DNA from: Craspedostauros australis
Lineage: Eukaryota; Bacillariophyta; Bacillariophyceae; Mastogloiales; Achnanthaceae
NCBI GenBank assembly: GCA_026770025.1
Contig: JAMXDE010000009.1
Span: forward strand, 186,001-250,000
Reading direction: 5' to 3'
DNA: 64,000 nt
Part shown: piece by piece, positions 1 to 10,077 of the stretch
Numbering within the stretch: position 1 is the first letter of the stretch
Layout of the letters: each line of letters begins with the position of its first letter
Notes under the pieces: generated by a model
What the model was told of the DNA's origin: nothing
The model's input: only the letters and a program-made list of their open reading frames with translations
The model's database searches: none
Translations under genes and position numbers: made by a program

Positions 1-1197
1 TCGTGTTTTTCGCCGAGTTTGGCATCATGTCCCCATTTGGGACAATGCTTTCATTTCCCGCCCTCGCGAATCATACGGACATTGGACTTTTAAACTGTGT
101 GGTGTAACCGCCAAATAACCTCCTATTGTCATAATTGGTTCATCGATGTTCGCCTCTGTTCTTTGTTTTGATGTGTTCATCGTCAGGAACCGAAGCCAGA
201 GTCACCGCGACACAACACGGCAGACGATGCCTCTCCATGCAGACGCGAATGTACGCAGATCAAGATCGACCTTCCCGAGTATTATATCATGCGACAAGAG
301 ATCGCGCTCTGGATCGTGTCGCAAGATGCTCGGCATTTCGTTGGCTGCTGCCAGTGTCCTGCATTTGCGATCACGAAGCCATGGGTTGACCGCCAACACA
401 AGACACGCGCCTTTTGGACCGAAGATTGTGCGAGAACATGGCCGAACAAGAAGCAAGCTCCCAGATGAACCTCGACGAAGATCACCACGAGTCACGTTGG
501 AGCTTTTGGTAAGGAGCACGATCCACAAAGATCTCCCATGGCAGCACTTCACTTCACATCACAATAGCATGCTGAGCCTTCCATGCGATTCGAGCGATCA
601 ATTTTCAGGTTGGGTGATGGTCGGCCCTTCACAATTTCGTTGCAAACAAGAGCCAATTGATCATTTCGTTGACGATCAAACCGCCGCGCCAAAAGTAGAC
701 GGTACCGATCAAACCGACGCCGCATGCCAGGCCCGCGTCTGGGAATGTTCACGATGCATCCTGAAGAAGATCGTCGGATCATGCTTCGCTATCCAAGAAC
801 CAAGTGGAAGCTAGGGAGGATGTGACCGATCACATGAAGGCTCGTAGTCTCCGCCATACAACTATGGTACTGCTTGCTCTGGGCACCTTGGTTTGTGGGC
901 GATGAACGCTGTGCTGCGTGTATAGTACAGGTATGGTACGAGTATGGGACGCGTATGGTGCTCGTACGCGTATTGATGACGAGGAGCACGGTCCATGCGT
1001 TCCTCGTCATGCGTCGGATGGAGATGGGAGTTCATCTGCTCACAATTTCAACAAACAGCAAAAACAACACCAACACAGCACACAATCAAAACACCAACAA
1101 GCACTCCAAGTTCAATATAGTTCACATCCAAAGCATTGCCTTAACAACTATTCTATTATATCACCAACCAAACACAAAAACAAAGACCCAAGCCACC
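1..1197. other. left-edge region without a confident gene
   Basis: I see no recognisable protein here. Two weak hints exist on the + strand. A segment at about 187-468 is open from a possible acceptor (TCGTCAG before 187) to a TGA at 466, encoding about 93 aa rich in Trp and Cys. A start in good context (gagaacATGGCC, near 438) is followed by a possible donor GTAAGG near 515. The minus strand has a short hydrophobic open stretch around 640-750. None forms a convincing gene model and the readings are mutually exclusive. The CA-rich stretch at about 1040-1197 is probably the 5' leader of the next gene. Confidence 0.3.
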
Positions 1198-3057
1198 ATG
1201 ATTTTCGCATCAGCAGCTCTCGCATTCATCTCCATGATGGCCAACCTTCAGGCCTGCACTCCAACCGCAACCTCAACCGGCGCCCATCTCCGAGGCCCAT
1301 CATCGGACCCGCTCACGGCATCCTTGCAGAAGTGGGCCAATGATGCCCGCCGTGGTAAATCCATCTCCCATCGGCGCACCAGCAGCACCCGTTCCAACCA
1401 ACGTCAAATGCAGGGCACTGATCCGATGATCGTCCCGCAGGGCATTTGGCTTTCGCGTGGATACGGCATCGTCTTCGTGTCGGACCCGGAGTTCCTCATC
1501 GAACTCCAGCTCACCGCCACCAGCTGCATCTTGGATGAGGACATGTTCGCCTTGGATGGCAGCGACGGGTACGATCTGCTCGACGCAACAACCATGGAAT
1601 TCAACATCGACGGCTTGGCACCGATCATCTTTGACAAGCAGGATGCATTGCCCGGAGTGTGCGGATCAGTTGGGCTCACGCCCACCGTAGGAGATGAAGG
1701 CTACGTGGAAGATGATCTACGTAGCTTGGATATCCTGGCGGCGAACTTCCGCGAGCATTTCGCGTTCTTTGAGGAGCGTGATTTGGATTGGGAAGCCATG
1801 GTGGTTGCCGCTCGGGAGGAGCTGCAGGATCCTGATTCCGACCTCTCCTTCTTCGAGGTCGCATTGGAACTGCTGCAAGCGGTGGATGATATCCACGTCA
1901 CCATCGCAATCCCAGGAAGAGATGGGTCCATCTTGACGAAACTCATCACATTCCAAGCACTGTTGGCGGAGGAATGGGAGGCGCAAGTCCAAGTCGCGTC
2001 TACCTCAGTCGCGCCGACTGTGGATACGTACATCGTTCAGCAGCTCGGAAGGTTCCTCAATATCGTCTCCAGTTACATGGATGACGATGGGCTGCGTGGA
2101 GATTTTGATCACATCCTTTGGGGCAAGCTCCGCCATGCCAACGTAGGCTACATGTTCATGTTCAGCATGAGTCCCGAAGACACGAACGCAGCAGAAGAAG
2201 AGCTCTTCAATGCAATGAAGGCATTCAACGATGTGGACAGCGTCATCTTTGATGTGCGCCTCAACACCGGTGGCACGGATTCCGTCTCCGTTTTCCTAGC
2301 GGCATTGTTCGCAAACGAGGACTATTTTGCCATGTCGAAGCAGGCCAAAATGGCACCAGCAGGCGACCAGACCATCTCCACCTTCACGGAGTCATACGAT
2401 GTGATCATCGAGAATTTCAATCATCCTGAGCTCACGTTCTCGGGACGCGTCGTTGTTCTCGCCAGCGAATCGACCGTCAGCGCGGGAGAAGTGTTCACCC
2501 TCGCGATGAAGGAGCTGCCGTTCGTGACCGTCATGGGGCACAACACCCACGGCGCATTCTCCGACATGCTGGGGAAGAAGTTGGACAATGGGTACCAGGT
2601 GACGCTGTCGAACGAGGTTTACAGAGACACGAATGGAACTATGCACGAGATTGTCGGACTCCCGCCGCACGTGACCATCGAGACGGAGTTGCTTGCGTTG
2701 GAGGAACGCAATAGTGGCGAAGACTCCTGGATCGCTGCGGCCCTGGAGGAGCTGGGCGTGCCGCTCCCCAACACCACATCAAATGCTCCCACAACCCCAT
2801 CCCCAACGGATGCACCCACAGATGCGCCAACCATCAAGGCAAGTGATGCACCTACAACCAAGGCAAGCGATGCACCCACGGATACACCGACGGACAAGCC
2901 GACTGCTGATGCGACAGCTGCTCCCACTCAACTGGTGTCTGAACCGCCCAGCATGCAACCAACATCCGGCACCAGTGTCCGATCCATGGCCTTCGCAATC
3001 GCTGCGTCCCTTGTGAGTGCCATTGCGAGCGTCGTGGTGCTCTACGGTGACCTCTAG
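1198..3057 (+). CDS. secreted S41-family peptidase homologue with DAPT-rich stalk
   Basis: 619 aa, intronless. The start is the ATG in GCCACCATG at 1198; upstream in-frame sequence lacks a better ATG and this start exposes a signal peptide (residues 1 to about 20). The middle resembles the S41 (tail-specific/C-terminal processing) fold: a strand-turn VIFDVRLNTGG near residue 348, the nucleophile region ASESTVSAGEVF near 421-432 (Ser in TVSAGE as candidate catalytic residue), and GHNTHGAFSDML near 445-456. The Lys of Ser-Lys dyad proteases is not evident, so a tricorn/IRBP-like S41 subtype or a non-catalytic homologue is possible. Residues about 525-590 are a Thr/Pro/Asp-rich linker (PTDAPTDAPT), followed by a hydrophobic tail (about 594-616) that could be a membrane or GPI anchor. 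Inference: cell-surface or wall protein. Substrate unknown. Confidence 0.8.
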   Translation: MIFASAALAFISMMANLQACTPTATSTGAHLRGPSSDPLTASLQKWANDARRGKSISHRRTSSTRSNQRQMQGTDPMIVPQGIWLSRGYGIVFVSDPEFLIELQLTATSCILDEDMFALDGSDGYDLLDATTMEFNIDGLAPIIFDKQDALPGVCGSVGLTPTVGDEGYVEDDLRSLDILAANFREHFAFFEERDLDWEAMVVAAREELQDPDSDLSFFEVALELLQAVDDIHVTIAIPGRDGSILTKLITFQALLAEEWEAQVQVASTSVAPTVDTYIVQQLGRFLNIVSSYMDDDGLRGDFDHILWGKLRHANVGYMFMFSMSPEDTNAAEEELFNAMKAFNDVDSVIFDVRLNTGGTDSVSVFLAALFANEDYFAMSKQAKMAPAGDQTISTFTESYDVIIENFNHPELTFSGRVVVLASESTVSAGEVFTLAMKELPFVTVMGHNTHGAFSDMLGKKLDNGYQVTLSNEVYRDTNGTMHEIVGLPPHVTIETELLALEERNSGEDSWIAAALEELGVPLPNTTSNAPTTPSPTDAPTDAPTIKASDAPTTKASDAPTDTPTDKPTADATAAPTQLVSEPPSMQPTSGTSVRSMAFAIAASLVSAIASVVVLYGDL

Positions 3058-3360
3058 AGACTCTTGCAGTAGTATCCGCACTCTGTACGCCATACGTATG
3101 CTATCGCAGCCTGTCAAATCAAACATCAAATCATACAACATTAGTATCAGACTCGTGCCATATTCTCTACTGTACTCGGACATGAAACGCGTGCTTCGTG
3201 GATGAACAGGTGCGTGCATCGATGTTGTTGGCGTTCCCGTTGTTCTTCCCAGCACGCCCATCGCGCCCGATGAATCTGAACGTTCAGAGATCATGTCAGG
3301 ACTGGGTGGTGCTACTCGTGGTCCTCTGGAGAGGGAACAATGGCCAGCACTTCCCCCAGC
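3058..3360. other. intergenic, convergent genes
   Basis: About 300 bases between the 3' ends of two convergent genes. I see only short chance reading frames and no recognisable RNA gene. Confidence 0.6.
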
Positions 3361-6300
3361 TCATTCAAGCCAGGTCAGTTGTGACGAGTTCACATCGCAG
3401 GCCCACTCTGGCAAATCGACGTGGACATCGACAGAGCCAATGATGATATCATGATTCGCTTGGTCGGTAGATTTCAGCTCTGATTCCACTTCGCCCCCTC
3501 CTTGTACCAATACATTCGCCGCGTTCGTATCGATCTCATCCATCATCTTGCGCTTTTTCTTCTTCTTCTTTTTGCTCCTCTTGGGGATGAACGGGATGCG
3601 ATACCTGTAGGCATGTAAACAGATCGCATGTCCACCCTGCAGGAGCTGGGCCGGCGAAAAGGCATCGGATACTGACTTTGTACAGCATTTGCACACTGTG
3701 CGGACAGCAGCAACGTCGTCAGGCGATACAGAACTGCTGGATGCTTCGCACGATGGACCCAGTTTCGTCGACGCCTCTAATGCTGCCGGTCCATCCTTGT
3801 TGGGGGCATCACCAGGTCCGTCATATTGGCTGTCCATGATGATCGGATGTCCCAGCCACTGCAAGTGGACGCGCAATTGATGGCTGCGTCCTGTCAGCGG
3901 TCGGCACAAGATGATGGACGTCCCATCGCCCGTATCATGAGCAATCAATCGAAACATACTTGCGGCGGGTTTGCCCTTGGATGTGATTTTGCGAATGCCA
4001 TTGGCAGGGTCGACTGTTTCGATGGGACCGTGCACTTCCAACGTGGTGTCCCTTCGCCACAGCCAGTTGGACACACCCGTGCAGGCGGGTAGCGAAGCAT
4101 CCGTCATGGCGTTTGAAGAATGCGGGAAGAGACCGTTGACCTTTGCGAGGTACAGCTTTTGCACCGCCCCTTCATCGATCCGGCTCTGCACGAGCCGCGC
4201 AACCTGAACGTTCGTGCAGCACAGGGTCAGACCGCTGGTGACTCGGTCAATTCTGTGGCATGGAATCAGATCCTTCGGCCGCAGATTGTGAATACCTTCC
4301 ACCATGGAAGTGAGCGAATTGGAGAAGTAGGTGCCGGCAGGATGCGCCGGGACCGTCGATGGTTTGTTGCAGACGTAGATCGTCGCATCGTCCGCAGCGA
4401 CTTGATGTTCGTCGATGACGGCTTGCGGCAGCGGCACCTTCTGCGTCTGGATAATGCTGCGCGGGATATGCACAGGCGGTTCATGCCAGTGCACGAAGCG
4501 GCTGAGGACGTCCATGTTCTTGAGCTTTGTCGTCTCTGCCTGATCGATGGACGTGATTTTCATATCGTTGACGCGCAGCAATCCAAGTCTCAAGATGTCC
4601 ACCAGCTCATCCAGCTTCATCAAGTCATGGAACTGCTCTCGGATGACATGCAGCACCGATCGCCCGCACCATTTGCCCTTGGTCCTGGTGGACACGACGC
4701 GAGTGCATGGCGGTGGAACCCGGATTCCCGTGTTTGGATCCCGATGCATCGATGATGGCTTGCACAAACCCAGATCCACGATTTCCTGAATCGCTTGCTG
4801 CCGCTCCCTCTCCTTCCTTTCACGCAGATGCTGATTGTTTCCATTTTGCTTCTTTGGTCTGTTCGTCTGTATTTGCGGTTGCGTCTGGGTGGACACAGTC
4901 GACGTTGGTGAGGCGCTCCTGTGTTGGTGATGGGCATTGTGACCGTTGTGATTTGCATTCCCATTTGCTTGTTCCAAATCGCTGCTTGCCGCAGCTGAAG
5001 CAGACGCCTCCAGCTTCTGTTTCCGCCCCAATCCAAGGAATCCCCAGCATCGTCCATCGCAGGATACTTCGCCGCAATTGCGACAGTCGACTTGAGATTT
5101 GGTCATGATGGGTGCAACGCCATCTTTTTCCATTTGTTTCAACTCCTCCAGCCGATCCACGATCTTTTGAATCTGCCGTTGCATCGTCTTGCGACGCTGC
5201 TTGAACTTTTTGCCGACCGCGATCTGCGCCATGAGATGCTGCAGCTGTGCCTGCTGACGTTGCAACTGCTGCACCGAGAATGGTTCCAACCGTGTGAAGT
5301 AGCACTCCCGCAAGGCGGTGTGCGCGTCGCAGTGGAACTCCGTGAGGTTGGATTGGCAGGACTTGCAGACGAGGATGGGTTCGCGGCAGACCGTGCACAC
5401 ACAACGCGGGTCGAATGAATCGTAGGGCGCAGAACAGTAGGTGCATTGGCCGACGACGAGTTCGTCCGTGTTGCTGTCATTGTTGTTGCTGCTGTTGGCG
5501 GTGGTGTCGCTGCTGGTTACAGCTCCACTGGCATTACCATTCGTTGGCTCCACCGACGGTGCATTACTCGTGGATGGCATGCTATACGGAACACTCGACT
5601 TGTACGTCGCATCGGCAGTCGCCGCTCCACGACCATCAAAGACGAAGTTCTTCCCCTGCCAAAGGCCTTTGGATCCGTATCGCTCGAGGTATTTGTGGAT
5701 GCCACCTTGCAGATGGGAGACCGCTTGGACGTCGGGCACCGTGTTGCGAATGTAGGCCGACGCCTTCTCGCAGCGGATGCCGCCGGTGCAGTACATGAGG
5801 ACCTTCTTGCCTTGAAGGGAATGCTGATGATCCTTGACCCATTGTGGGAATTGATGGAATGTGGTGGTGTTGGGATTGAGAGCGTTGGGGAAGTGGCCGA
5901 TTTGGTACTCCTTCGTGTTGCGACAGTCGATGAGTACGGTGTCGTTGTTTTTGCTTTTGCCGTCGCTGCTGTTGCCGTCGCTGCCCACTTGAGTATCCGC
6001 CGCTCCAACCTCTTCCTGCTGCTGCTGGTGACTGAAACCATTCAACTGCTCATGCCACTGATCCGGGGTCAGATAGCCTTTCGACGTTTCCTGGATGGAA
6101 ATGTCCGCAAGCAAACCACCCGTGCCGATGAGCTCCTTGACGAGCTTGATGTTGAGATCGGGGAAAAGCGAGTGCGTGTCATTGGCGGGCTCTGCATCCT
6201 GCGGCACCGTGCTCCATTTGAAATCCTTGGTGCTCATGAGCAATGGCTCGCAGTCGGCACGTTCGTAAAATGTCTGACACGCATTCCAAAATGTCGTCAT

Positions 6301-6630
6301 GTGTTGCATGGTTGCTTCGTCGTCACGTACGGCTTGCGGTATCGTGGATGGCGCAGCAACGTCCTGGCTGGATCTGTGCGTCGGCAGATGATGCGACAGA
6401 GCCATGGTGAACGCCACCACTCTATCCGGGCGTCCCGACAGCGTCCCGTTGATGCCTTCGGATCGCTGCGCGTTGCAACCCACGAGGATGCGGCCCTTCA
6501 TCTGCAACGACCCGCACAGCGCCTCCAAGGCCGATCGATACAGCTCCACGACGCCGTCATCATCCGAGAGTGGATGGTACTTGTAGAACAGGATGATGCT
6601 CGATGTCTTTGCAGTTGCGGCATCCATCAT
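3361..6630 (-). CDS. TrhO-type rhodanese / RluA-type pseudouridine synthase fusion
   Basis: 1089 aa, uninterrupted. The first in-frame ATG is at 6630 (MMDAATAK). The N-terminal half matches TrhO/UPF0176 (tRNA U34 hydroxylase, rhodanese family): the N-domain signature FYKYHPL...KGRILV...EGINGTLSG, KDFKWS, a rhodanese core from about residue 228 (VLIDCRNTKEYQIGHF) and the active-site loop MYCTGGIRCEKAS near 278-290, then the family's Cys-rich C-terminal segment (CTYC...CTVC...CKSC, about 395-440). After a low-complexity linker comes an S4-like stretch with HWHEPPV, then an RluA-family synthase: HRIDRVTSGL (catalytic Asp, about 791-800) and TGRSHQLRVHLQWLGHPI. The closest eukaryotic subtype is the RPUSD2/Pus8-9/Rib2 type. 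Known roles: TrhO oxygenates wobble U34 of tRNA; RluA enzymes isomerise uridine. Inference: one bifunctional tRNA-modifying protein. No targeting peptide is evident. Confidence 0.85.
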   Translation of the reverse strand: MMDAATAKTSSIILFYKYHPLSDDDGVVELYRSALEALCGSLQMKGRILVGCNAQRSEGINGTLSGRPDRVVAFTMALSHHLPTHRSSQDVAAPSTIPQAVRDDEATMQHMTTFWNACQTFYERADCEPLLMSTKDFKWSTVPQDAEPANDTHSLFPDLNIKLVKELIGTGGLLADISIQETSKGYLTPDQWHEQLNGFSHQQQQEEVGAADTQVGSDGNSSDGKSKNNDTVLIDCRNTKEYQIGHFPNALNPNTTTFHQFPQWVKDHQHSLQGKKVLMYCTGGIRCEKASAYIRNTVPDVQAVSHLQGGIHKYLERYGSKGLWQGKNFVFDGRGAATADATYKSSVPYSMPSTSNAPSVEPTNGNASGAVTSSDTTANSSNNNDSNTDELVVGQCTYCSAPYDSFDPRCVCTVCREPILVCKSCQSNLTEFHCDAHTALRECYFTRLEPFSVQQLQRQQAQLQHLMAQIAVGKKFKQRRKTMQRQIQKIVDRLEELKQMEKDGVAPIMTKSQVDCRNCGEVSCDGRCWGFLGLGRKQKLEASASAAASSDLEQANGNANHNGHNAHHQHRSASPTSTVSTQTQPQIQTNRPKKQNGNNQHLRERKERERQQAIQEIVDLGLCKPSSMHRDPNTGIRVPPPCTRVVSTRTKGKWCGRSVLHVIREQFHDLMKLDELVDILRLGLLRVNDMKITSIDQAETTKLKNMDVLSRFVHWHEPPVHIPRSIIQTQKVPLPQAVIDEHQVAADDATIYVCNKPSTVPAHPAGTYFSNSLTSMVEGIHNLRPKDLIPCHRIDRVTSGLTLCCTNVQVARLVQSRIDEGAVQKLYLAKVNGLFPHSSNAMTDASLPACTGVSNWLWRRDTTLEVHGPIETVDPANGIRKITSKGKPAASMFRLIAHDTGDGTSIILCRPLTGRSHQLRVHLQWLGHPIIMDSQYDGPGDAPNKDGPAALEASTKLGPSCEASSSSVSPDDVAAVRTVCKCCTKSVSDAFSPAQLLQGGHAICLHAYRYRIPFIPKRSKKKKKKKRKMMDEIDTNAANVLVQGGGEVESELKSTDQANHDIIIGSVDVHVDLPEWACDVNSSQLTWLE

Positions 6631-7206
6631 GTTGATCTGCGATACCGTGGACACGATTGTGGTTGTTGTTGCTTATGCTTGATGATCTGCCACCAACATG
6701 CAACTCTGGAATACCAAAGAGCCACATCAAATACAACGACCATGCGTGTACACGAAAGAGAACACTGTGCCAAAACTTCTGCTTTTTGGCGCGTAAACTT
6801 GTTTGTGGACACGATTCCTTCGAATCACTCTTCTCTCTTCTTTTCTTGGATGATGATACGTCTGGCCAACGCCCGTTGCATCAACGACAAAGCTGGATTT
6901 TGATGGCTCGTGACAATGGTGGCCAAGACATCAAGCAGCCGCCGTTCATGCCAACCCAACGAGGATCCGCATCGTAGAACCACCAACTACAACTCCTCTA
7001 TACCCAGCGTACCTGGACTACCGTTAGAACCTCAATCCTCTGAGGCTTGGCTTCGTGACGATTCGTCGACTCTATCCGAGTTCGTATTGCGCGGAACGAG
7101 GAGACAGCTGAAGCGTGAAAACGAAACGTTGTGGAAAGACGAACAACGAACTGAGTTACAGACACCACCGACCGGTCAGGAGATCACAACGCAGCTTCGC
7201 AAGATC
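6631..7206. promoter_or_regulatory. divergent intergenic/promoter region
   Basis: About 575 bases separate the starts of the TrhO-RluA fusion (-) and uS17 (+), so it probably holds both promoters and leaders. The + frame stays open upstream of the uS17 start from about 6910, but that extension lacks targeting-like or conserved character. No defined elements recognised. Confidence 0.5.
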
Positions 7207-7971
7207 ATGTCGGCCGCCGCCTGGAGGATGGGCCACCGATTGGCGGTCGCCAACAGCATCGTGGCACCCACGATCGGCAGAAGGACGATGATGAGCGCTG
7301 CCGTTTCTGTGCACGCAAGCATGCTGCACTCTCCAATGAGCAGAGGCACCAGTTCGGCTTGGACGCAATGCAGGATGCGCACTTCCTTTCTGGATCATGC
7401 TCGCAATCCCTGCGCAAGGTACTTCTCTTCCAGCGGCGGTGATGGAGGCGATGATGATGATGATGATGATGACGATGGCGAACCAGCGGCGGCGGCTACT
7501 TCCGACGACAACGAAGAGACAGGTTCCGCGTTGAGCGCCCACCCGGAGACGGTCGATGAGATCATGGCGTCCTTCCAGGACACGTCGTACGTCATGCCAC
7601 CGGACGACGACGTCCCCCTCTCCAGCATCCATCCCGAATTCAAGGCAATGTCCAACGAGGAGCTGTCCGACACGTCCACCATCCCGGGCTGGGATCTCAT
7701 CCATTCCCCGCCCGGCAAGCTGCCCAAGGGCGCGTTGGTGGGACACGTCGTGTCGACCAAGATGCAGAAGACCGTCAACGTGGCGGTGGAACGGTACAAG
7801 CTCAATCGCAAGTATCGCAAGCGCCTCCGATACACGCGTAAGTTCATGGCGCATGACGAGAAGGAGGTGGCCAGTCATGGAGATCTCGTCATGATCGTGC
7901 CGTGCCATCGCATCTCCAAGCACAAGCACTTCATGCTGCAGGAGATCATCCGGGCGAAGGGTCAGCTGTAG
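7207..7971 (+). CDS. organellar (probably mitochondrial) small-subunit ribosomal protein uS17
   Basis: 254 aa, intronless. The ATG at 7207 (MSAAAWRMGHRL) is preferred over the open upstream extension because it starts an Arg/Ala/Ser-rich, acid-poor mitochondrial-type presequence. An Asp-rich run sits near residues 80-91. The uS17 domain fills residues about 170-254: GALVGHVVSTKMQKTVNVAV, then RYTRKFMAHDE and the Asp/Val strand before PCHRISKHKHF, all typical of S17 OB folds that bind 16S rRNA in the small-subunit body. The roughly 170-residue N-terminal extension is much longer than bacterial S17 (about 85 aa), as is common for mitoribosomal proteins. Mitochondrion is favoured over plastid because no signal peptide or ASAFAP-type site is seen. 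Confidence 0.85.
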   Translation: MSAAAWRMGHRLAVANSIVAPTIGRRTMMSAAVSVHASMLHSPMSRGTSSAWTQCRMRTSFLDHARNPCARYFSSSGGDGGDDDDDDDDDGEPAAAATSDDNEETGSALSAHPETVDEIMASFQDTSYVMPPDDDVPLSSIHPEFKAMSNEELSDTSTIPGWDLIHSPPGKLPKGALVGHVVSTKMQKTVNVAVERYKLNRKYRKRLRYTRKFMAHDEKEVASHGDLVMIVPCHRISKHKHFMLQEIIRAKGQL

Positions 7972-8348
7972 CTGTGGCCTTAGCTGGTTCGGCATTACAA
8001 TTACTCCAAAAGTAAACTGGAGTTGAGTACGACCTAGAGCACTCGTAGAATTGAGATATACTCGAATAAGCCTTTGTGTTTCGATTGTTTTGACACGGTG
8101 GCGGTGCTGTCCTCCATGGAATGTCCATGTTTGTGTTGGCGGAAACTCGTGTTGCGTCGCCAACAGCTCCTACGGCTAGTTCCTTGCTGTTCTCCATCGT
8201 CCTCGTACCGTGCACATAGTACGACTACGACCCTCTCCGCCAACCAACATCTGACATTCACAAGCCGCGCCTCAATGTCTATTCAAATGAATGGGAAGTT
8301 TATTTTCGAGTTGCTTGCTTTAGTTTTCTTTTCTTACATGCGGCTGCC
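7972..8348. other. intergenic between convergent uS17 and eS1 genes
   Basis: 377 bases holding the 3' untranslated regions of both flanking genes. No conserved reading frame or RNA recognised. Confidence 0.55.
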
Positions 8349-10077
8349 TTACAAGCGTCCGCCGGATCCTGCAAGATTCTCCTCGGCCGGTGGCTCGACT
8401 GGCTTTCCGACATCACCGACTGGTGCCTCGTCGGCATTGTGCCACTCCATGAGCTCGGTGACGTCGAACTTTGGCTTCTTAAGAACCTTGACCTTGCGGA
8501 TGAAGCAGTCCTTGACCGGGAAGACGGCGGATGCCTCGCGGGCGATCTGCTCGCCGATTGGGGCACTGATCAATTCCTTGACGAGAGATCGGAGGTCTCC
8601 CTTGGTGCCGAGCTCGGTCATGTGTGATGTCATCTTCGCTCGGATGGCACGGCTCTGTGCGCTCTTTGCGTAGCATGTGGCCTTGATCTGATTCTCCTGT
8701 GGCTTGGTGAAGGCGATGCAGAACATTCGGACGACGTATCCGTCGGTTGTGCGGCAGTCGACGGATCCCTCGATGATACTCTGCTTCTTGCGGATCAAGG
8801 AGCAGAGCTTGTCGCGGGTCATGTCCATGCCGTGGAAGTTGAGCAGGCAGTTGTATCCCTGCACGTCCTCGACGCAGAGCTTGATCTTGCGCCACGCGAC
8901 GGACTCATTGCGGTTCAGGTCGGCGAGGGAGACCTCGACGACGCGTCCCTTGAGGTAGTCAGAGGCGATCTTCTGTCCCTGCGTCTTGGTGATGAGGGTC
9001 TTGCCGCAGTCCTTGACGGCGAACATCGAAGGGGCGATGAGCTTGTACCATTCCTTCTTCAAGAAAGGGTCCGTGGCCTTTTTGCGGCCTCCCTTCTTTG
9101 ACTTCGTCAGTCTCTTGTTCTTTCCCTGTTATTCGGAAGAGGCAAAGCAGACAGCAACCATGCCGCGTTGGGATGGATGAACGGATACAGAGACATTCGG
9201 AGATGCAGGGAAGAGGAGATGCGCCGTGTGAGACAACACTGAATGCTTCTACAAACGGAACGCAGAGTGTCACGGCCTGTGTGCAAGCAACTGTCTCCAC
9301 ACCATTCATCTGATCTGATATGTCGATGAGGCAGCCGATCGCTGCAGTGTGAACTAATGGAAGAACTGAAGGAGCCAACGCCAACGCCAACGCCAACAAC
9401 GAATGATGGATGGTGGTGTTGATGGTATTGCGGAGTGGTGTGTTTGTGTGCGGCTTGGTTGGCAGGCTTGAACGGGATAGCCTGGACGCGAGTGGAATGC
9501 AATTGGATGAACGAGCAATCGAGGGGGCGACAGGGTCGTTTCCATCAGCTGCCATGAGCATTGAAGCACAGGCGCGAGGAATTTGGCCATTGCGTCTCGT
9601 CATTCGTCTGCATCTTGCACATCGCTTGCTGAACTCCTGGGAGTTGCAGCGTGCACGCTGATGTGCTTGCGACTGCATTGTCACTGGCGTCCAAGCCATT
9701 TCCGGTCAATCAACCAAGCCGTACCACCTGACTGACTCTGCTCAAGAGCGGGAAGGGATCGGAATCGCAAGAGAGGAAGAACTCTCTTTTCTTGCCGATC
9801 GCATCCTCCTTGTTGCTTGTGCTCCACCTCGCACATCCACCGTTTCACCATGTCATCGTCGTTATTGTCTTCTTCATCGTTGTTCCCATCGTTCCTGCTG
9901 CGGCTTGCGGCCACGCAGATGGGAGTCGATTCCGTTGCTTCCGCTGCTCGTGCCGCAGTTGCTCCTGCTGCCATCTCTGTTCATCGCATCCACAATCGCC
10001 ACTCTCTTGGTAGCTCCCGTGCATGTTCATCATCGTGAGAATCTCACGATCCTCTTGCCCTCACTCACGATAGCCAT
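8349..10077 (-). CDS. RPS3A: 40S ribosomal protein eS1 (RPS3A), two exons
   Basis: Cytosolic small-subunit ribosomal protein, 261 aa as modelled. Exon 2 is 9125-8349 and starts GKNKRLTKSKKGGRKKATDP, the conserved eS1 N-terminus, then KKEWYKLIAPSMF, LNFHGMDMTRDKL and the acidic C-terminus. A CAG acceptor ends at 9126. The missing first residues are supplied by ATG-GCT-ATC at 10077-10069, followed by a perfect GTGAGT donor. Joining gives MAIGKNKRL, matching the family's MAVGKNKRL in phase 0. The intron (10068-9126, 943 nt) is long for this window. A tiny first coding exon with a long leading intron is typical of ribosomal protein genes and may carry regulatory elements. Start-exon assignment rests on frame plus family conservation. 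Confidence 0.9.

Noticed and set aside
146-814. 222-codon + strand open frame at the left edge
   Set aside because: No domain, poor codon pattern, and competing open frames on both strands over the same bases.
874-1197. N-terminal extension of the S41 gene
   Set aside because: Begins with a non-ATG codon, lacks protein character, and would bury the signal peptide that starts at 1198.
5446-6903. 485-codon + strand open frame
   Set aside because: Antisense to the TrhO-RluA gene, whose protein has clear family motifs; the + frame has none and is a codon-bias shadow.
7156-8163. 335-codon minus strand open frame
   Set aside because: Antisense to uS17, which has clear ribosomal-protein similarity.
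9850-10038. Small + strand ORF starting CACCATGTC
   Set aside because: Lies inside the eS1 intron on the opposite strand; Ser/Ala low complexity without a recognisable domain.
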